From: Streptomyces naganishii JCM 4654
GTDB lineage: Bacteria; Actinomycetota; Actinomycetes; Streptomycetales; Streptomycetaceae
Length of the DNA: 64,000 nt
Direction: 5' to 3'
Assembly (NCBI RefSeq): GCF_014650575.1
Contig: NZ_BMVF01000009.1
Coordinates: 186,001-250,000, forward strand
The first letter of the stretch is position 1. Each line of letters begins with the position of its first letter. Both the position numbers and the translations under genes were made by a program. The notes beneath the pieces are model-generated. The model had not been told where the DNA came from. It saw only the letters and a program-made list of their open reading frames with translations, and did no database searches. This document shows, one piece after another, positions 60,884-64,000 of this stretch.

Positions 60884-62548
60884 ATGAGTCCCGTACTTGC
60901 GGGCGTGCTCCAGCTGCTCGCCCTCATCGGCGCGCTGGCGCTCGCCTACGTCCCCGTCGGCAACTACATGGCCAAGGTCTACGACTCGCGCAAGCACCTG
61001 CGCGTCGAGAAGTGGATCTACAAGGCCATCGGTGCCAACCCGGACACCGAGATGACCTGGCCCGCGTATCTGCGCGGCGTGCTGGCCTTCTCAGCGGTCA
61101 GCGTCCTGTTCCTCTACCTGTTGCAGCGGCTGCAGGGCGTGCTGCCCGGCTCGATGGGCTTCTCGTCGGTGAACCCGGCGCAGTCGTTCAACACGGCCGT
61201 GTCGTTCGTGACGAACACCAACTGGCAGTCGTACTACGGCGAGCAGACCATGGGTCACGTCGTGCAGACGGCCGGTCTGGCCGTGCAGAACTTCGTCTCG
61301 GCGGCCGTCGGTATCGCCGTGGCGGTGGCGCTGGTGCGCGGCTTCGCGCGCTCGCGCACCGGTGAGCTGGGCAACTTCTGGGCCGACCTGGTGCGCGGCA
61401 CGCTGCGCATCCTGGTTCCGGGCGCGGCGATCGCCGCGATCGTGCTGGTCGCGTGCGGTGCGATCCAGAACTTCTCCGGCATCCACGAGGTCGGCCAGTT
61501 CATGGGCGGCTCGCAGCAGTGGAACGGCGGCGCGGTCGCCTCGCAGGAGGCCATCAAGGAGCTGGGCACGAACGGTGGCGGTTACTTCAACGCCAACTCC
61601 GCCCACCCCTTCGAGAACCCGACGCCCTTCACCAACCTCTTCGAGATCTTCCTGATCCTCGTGATCCCGTTCTCGCTGACCCGCACCTTCGGTGTGATGG
61701 TCGGCTCGGTGAAGCAGGGTTACGCGATCCTCGCCACGATGTTCACGATCTGGCTGGGCTTCGTCGCGCTGATGATGTGGACCGAGTTCGCCCACCACGG
61801 CCCGGCGCTCCAGGCCGCCGGCGCGGCTATGGAGGGCAAGGAGACCCGGTTCGGAGTCGGCGCCTCCTCGATCTTCGCGGTGTCCACGACTCTGACCTCG
61901 ACCGGTGCGGTGGACTCCTTCCACTCCTCCTTCACCGGGCTCGGCGGCGGCATCACCATGCTGGGCATGATGCTGGGCGAGATCGCGCCCGGCGGCACCG
62001 GCTCCGGCCTCTACGGCATGCTGATCATGGCGGTCATCGCGGTGTTCATCGCCGGTCTGATGGTCGGCCGTACGCCCGAGTACCTGGGCAAGAAGATCGG
62101 CGGCCGCGAGATGAAGCTGGCCGCCTGCTACATCCTCATCACCCCCGCCCTGGTGCTGGTCTTCACCGCCGCCTCCATGGCCCTGCCGACCCCGCCGCAC
62201 TCGATGCTCAACTCCGGCGCGCACGGGTTCTCCGAGGTCCTGTACGCGTTCACGTCCGCGTCGAACAACAACGGTTCTGCCTTCGCCGGTCTGAACGCGA
62301 ACACCGACTGGTACAACACCATGACCGGGCTCGCGATGCTGCTGGGCCGCTTCCTGCCGATGGTGTTCGTGCTGGCGCTGGCCGGCTCCCTCGCAGAGCA
62401 GAAGCCCGTCCCGGTGACCGCGGGCACCCTGCGCACCGAGAAGCCGCTGTTCACCGGCCTGCTGGTGGGCGCGATCCTCATCATCACCGGTCTGACCTAC
62501 TTCCCGGCCCTCGCGCTGGGTCCGCTGGCCGAGGGGCTGGCGTCATGA
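60884..62548 (+). CDS. kdpA: Potassium-transporting ATPase subunit KdpA
   Basis: 554 aa, full length. Ten helices with the four selectivity-filter half-repeats of this Trk/KcsA-like channel: SFVTNTNWQSY, LGTNGGGYFNANSAHPFENP, TLTSTGAVDSFH and TSASNNNGSAFAGL. Binds and passes K+ to KdpB. ATGA overlap with kdpB. Confidence 0.97.
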   Translation: MSPVLAGVLQLLALIGALALAYVPVGNYMAKVYDSRKHLRVEKWIYKAIGANPDTEMTWPAYLRGVLAFSAVSVLFLYLLQRLQGVLPGSMGFSSVNPAQSFNTAVSFVTNTNWQSYYGEQTMGHVVQTAGLAVQNFVSAAVGIAVAVALVRGFARSRTGELGNFWADLVRGTLRILVPGAAIAAIVLVACGAIQNFSGIHEVGQFMGGSQQWNGGAVASQEAIKELGTNGGGYFNANSAHPFENPTPFTNLFEIFLILVIPFSLTRTFGVMVGSVKQGYAILATMFTIWLGFVALMMWTEFAHHGPALQAAGAAMEGKETRFGVGASSIFAVSTTLTSTGAVDSFHSSFTGLGGGITMLGMMLGEIAPGGTGSGLYGMLIMAVIAVFIAGLMVGRTPEYLGKKIGGREMKLAACYILITPALVLVFTAASMALPTPPHSMLNSGAHGFSEVLYAFTSASNNNGSAFAGLNANTDWYNTMTGLAMLLGRFLPMVFVLALAGSLAEQKPVPVTAGTLRTEKPLFTGLLVGAILIITGLTYFPALALGPLAEGLAS

Positions 62549-64000
62549 CCACTCGCATGGACAAGCAAGAGGACTCGATGTCCACAGCCACTCCCACCCG
62601 GGCGCCGCACAGCGACGTCCCCACCGGGCACAAGCCCGCCGAGGGCCGTGTCGGAGCGGGCCTCTTCGACCCCAAGGCGCTGGTCAAGTCGCTGCCGGAC
62701 GCCTTCCGCAAACTCGACCCGCGGGTGATGGTCAAGTCGCCCGTGATGTTCGTGGTGTGGATCGGCTCCGTCCTGACCACCGTCTTCTCCTTCCAGCACG
62801 CGAGCGACTGGTTCGGCTGGACCATCAGCGCTTGGCTGTGGCTGACGGTGATCTTCGCCAACCTGGCGGAGGCGGTCGCCGAGGGCCGCGGCAAGGCCCA
62901 GGCCGACACGCTGCGCAAGGCCAAGACCGACACGGTCGCCCGTCGGCTGCTCGCGGACGGTACGTCCGAGGAGCAGGTTGCGGGCACCGAGCTGACCATC
63001 GGTGACCTGGTCGTCTGCGAGGCAGGTGACGTCATCCCCGGTGACGGCGACGTCGTCGAGGGCGTCGCGTCGGTGGACGAGTCGGCGATCACCGGTGAGT
63101 CCGCGCCGGTCATCCGCGAGTCCGGCGGTGACCGATGCGCGGTGACCGGCGGTACGAAGGTCCTGTCCGACCGGATCGTCATCAAGATCACGACGAAGCC
63201 CGGTGAGACATTCATCGACCGGATGATCAACCTGGTCGAGGGCGCGGCCCGGCAGAAGACGCCCAACGAGATCGCGCTGAACATCCTGCTGGCCTCGCTG
63301 ACCATCGTCTTCCTGCTGGCGGTGGTGACCCTGCCGCCGTTCGCGAACTACGCGGGCACGCACCTGACCATGGTCGTCCTCGTCGCCCTGCTGGTCTGCC
63401 TGATCCCGACCACGATCGGCGCCCTGCTCTCCGCGATCGGCATCGCCGGCATGGACCGACTCGTCCAGCGCAACGTGCTCGCCATGTCCGGCCGAGCGGT
63501 CGAGGCCGCCGGCGACGTGTCCACCCTGCTGCTCGACAAGACCGGCACCATCACCCTCGGCAACCGTCAGGCCGCCGAGTTCGTACCGGTCAGGGGCACC
63601 ACCGAGGCGGAGGCCGCGGACGCGGCTCAGCTGTCATCACTCGCGGACGAGACTCCGGAGGGCCGCTCGATCGTCGTCCTCGCCAAGGAGAAGTACGGGC
63701 TGCGCGAGCGGCACCAGGGCGAACTGGCCGGCGCCGAGTGGATCGAGTTCACCGCTCAGACGCGTATGTCCGGTGTGGACGTCGACGGCCGGAAGATCCG
63801 CAAGGGCGCCACCGCCTCGGTCATCGCCTGGGTGGAGGAGCAGGGCGGCACGGTCGCCGAGGACGCGGACGCGACAGCCAGCCGCATCTCCGAGGCCGGC
63901 GGCACCCCGCTGCTGGTCGCCGTGCACGACGACAAGGGCGCCCGGGTCCTCGGTGTTATCTACCTGAAGGACGTCGTCAAGGACGGCATGCGCGAGCGGT
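62545..64000 (+). CDS. kdpB: Potassium-transporting ATPase subunit KdpB, 5' part (runs off right edge)
   Basis: First 485 codons of about 700. P-type ATPase order: N-terminal helices from about 70, actuator loop with DESAITGESAPV (about 180), helices with LIPTTIGALLSAIG (ion-site Pro-Thr-Thr motif), phosphorylation site LLLDKTGTITLGN (Asp331), and nucleotide-binding SLADETPEGRSIV and RKGAT. The Met-rich alternative starts at 62557 and 62578 are possible. The remaining part, kdpC and kdpDE lie outside the window. Confidence 0.96.
   Translation, partial: MTTRMDKQEDSMSTATPTRAPHSDVPTGHKPAEGRVGAGLFDPKALVKSLPDAFRKLDPRVMVKSPVMFVVWIGSVLTTVFSFQHASDWFGWTISAWLWLTVIFANLAEAVAEGRGKAQADTLRKAKTDTVARRLLADGTSEEQVAGTELTIGDLVVCEAGDVIPGDGDVVEGVASVDESAITGESAPVIRESGGDRCAVTGGTKVLSDRIVIKITTKPGETFIDRMINLVEGAARQKTPNEIALNILLASLTIVFLLAVVTLPPFANYAGTHLTMVVLVALLVCLIPTTIGALLSAIGIAGMDRLVQRNVLAMSGRAVEAAGDVSTLLLDKTGTITLGNRQAAEFVPVRGTTEAEAADAAQLSSLADETPEGRSIVVLAKEKYGLRERHQGELAGAEWIEFTAQTRMSGVDVDGRKIRKGATASVIAWVEEQGGTVAEDADATASRISEAGGTPLLVAVHDDKGARVLGVIYLKDVVKDGMRER

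Overview
The window is a stretch of a Streptomyces (or very close actinomycete) chromosome. The base composition is very GC-rich, many genes start with GTG or TTG behind a strong Shine-Dalgarno, and several Streptomyces-typical families occur (DUF5302, DUF6153, DUF4328, the SCO5918 family, paired cold-shock protein and DEAD-box helicase, kdp with a tiny gene before kdpF). The number of broken genes, IS fragments and duplicated scraps suggests an accessory, arm-like region rather than the chromosome core. No tRNA, rRNA or CRISPR array was seen.

Layout. 1-5.3 kb: a secreted multidomain protein broken by one in-frame stop, two tail-to-tail genes for chagasin-like proteins, a ZIP metal transporter under a near-perfect DtxR/DmdR-type iron box, and a secreted cyclophilin. 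5.4-8.4 kb: a cold-shock protein followed by a Met/Cys/His-rich set (Met-rich surface protein, DUF302, DUF6153, DUF305) that looks like a copper or metal stress island; a relic of a multicopper oxidase lies at 10.1 kb. 8.4-10 kb: a methyltransferase and a divergent TetR regulator sharing a double palindromic operator. 10.5-16.4 kb: five co-directional genes encoding a double-TIR membrane protein, a TIR-like membrane protein, a DUF4328 membrane protein, a RipA-like small membrane protein and a SLOG-type nucleotide-binding protein. This is the best candidate for an undescribed nucleotide-signalling or defence system. 16.7-21.7 kb: a structured RNA candidate, a small MerR regulator, DUF5302, a second cold-shock gene with the same type of leader, a DEAD-box helicase, a CBS protein and an SCO5918-family protein. 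21.7-25.2 kb: an IS30 relic, a GvpU-like protein and RNase J. 25.3-28.8 kb: a fatty-acid desaturase with its ferredoxin reductase and a divergent PucR-type regulator. 28.8-31 kb: gene debris and a response regulator with an abnormal C-terminus.

31-37 kb: a translationally coupled siderophore operon (two IucA/IucC synthetases, a PLP decarboxylase, an MFS exporter). 37.4-39.8 kb: a two-component system. 40.5 kb: a FetB-like permease. 41.9-48.8 kb: a sensor kinase divergent from a lipoprotein/ABC/FtsX-type operon that ends in a response regulator. 49.3-52.5 kb: a response regulator, kinase and COG4705-like membrane protein. 52.9-54.7 kb: an ABC-2 exporter. 54.8-56.4 kb: a LuxR-type sensor kinase pseudogene cut by an IS110 fragment, then a second copy of a 191-bp block also found at 28.8 kb. 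57.2-64 kb: an APC/KimA-like permease and the start of kdpFABC, so the right end is probably a potassium-uptake region.

All functional calls rest on recognising sequence motifs by eye. No database search was possible, and start codons were chosen from Shine-Dalgarno position and gene overlap.
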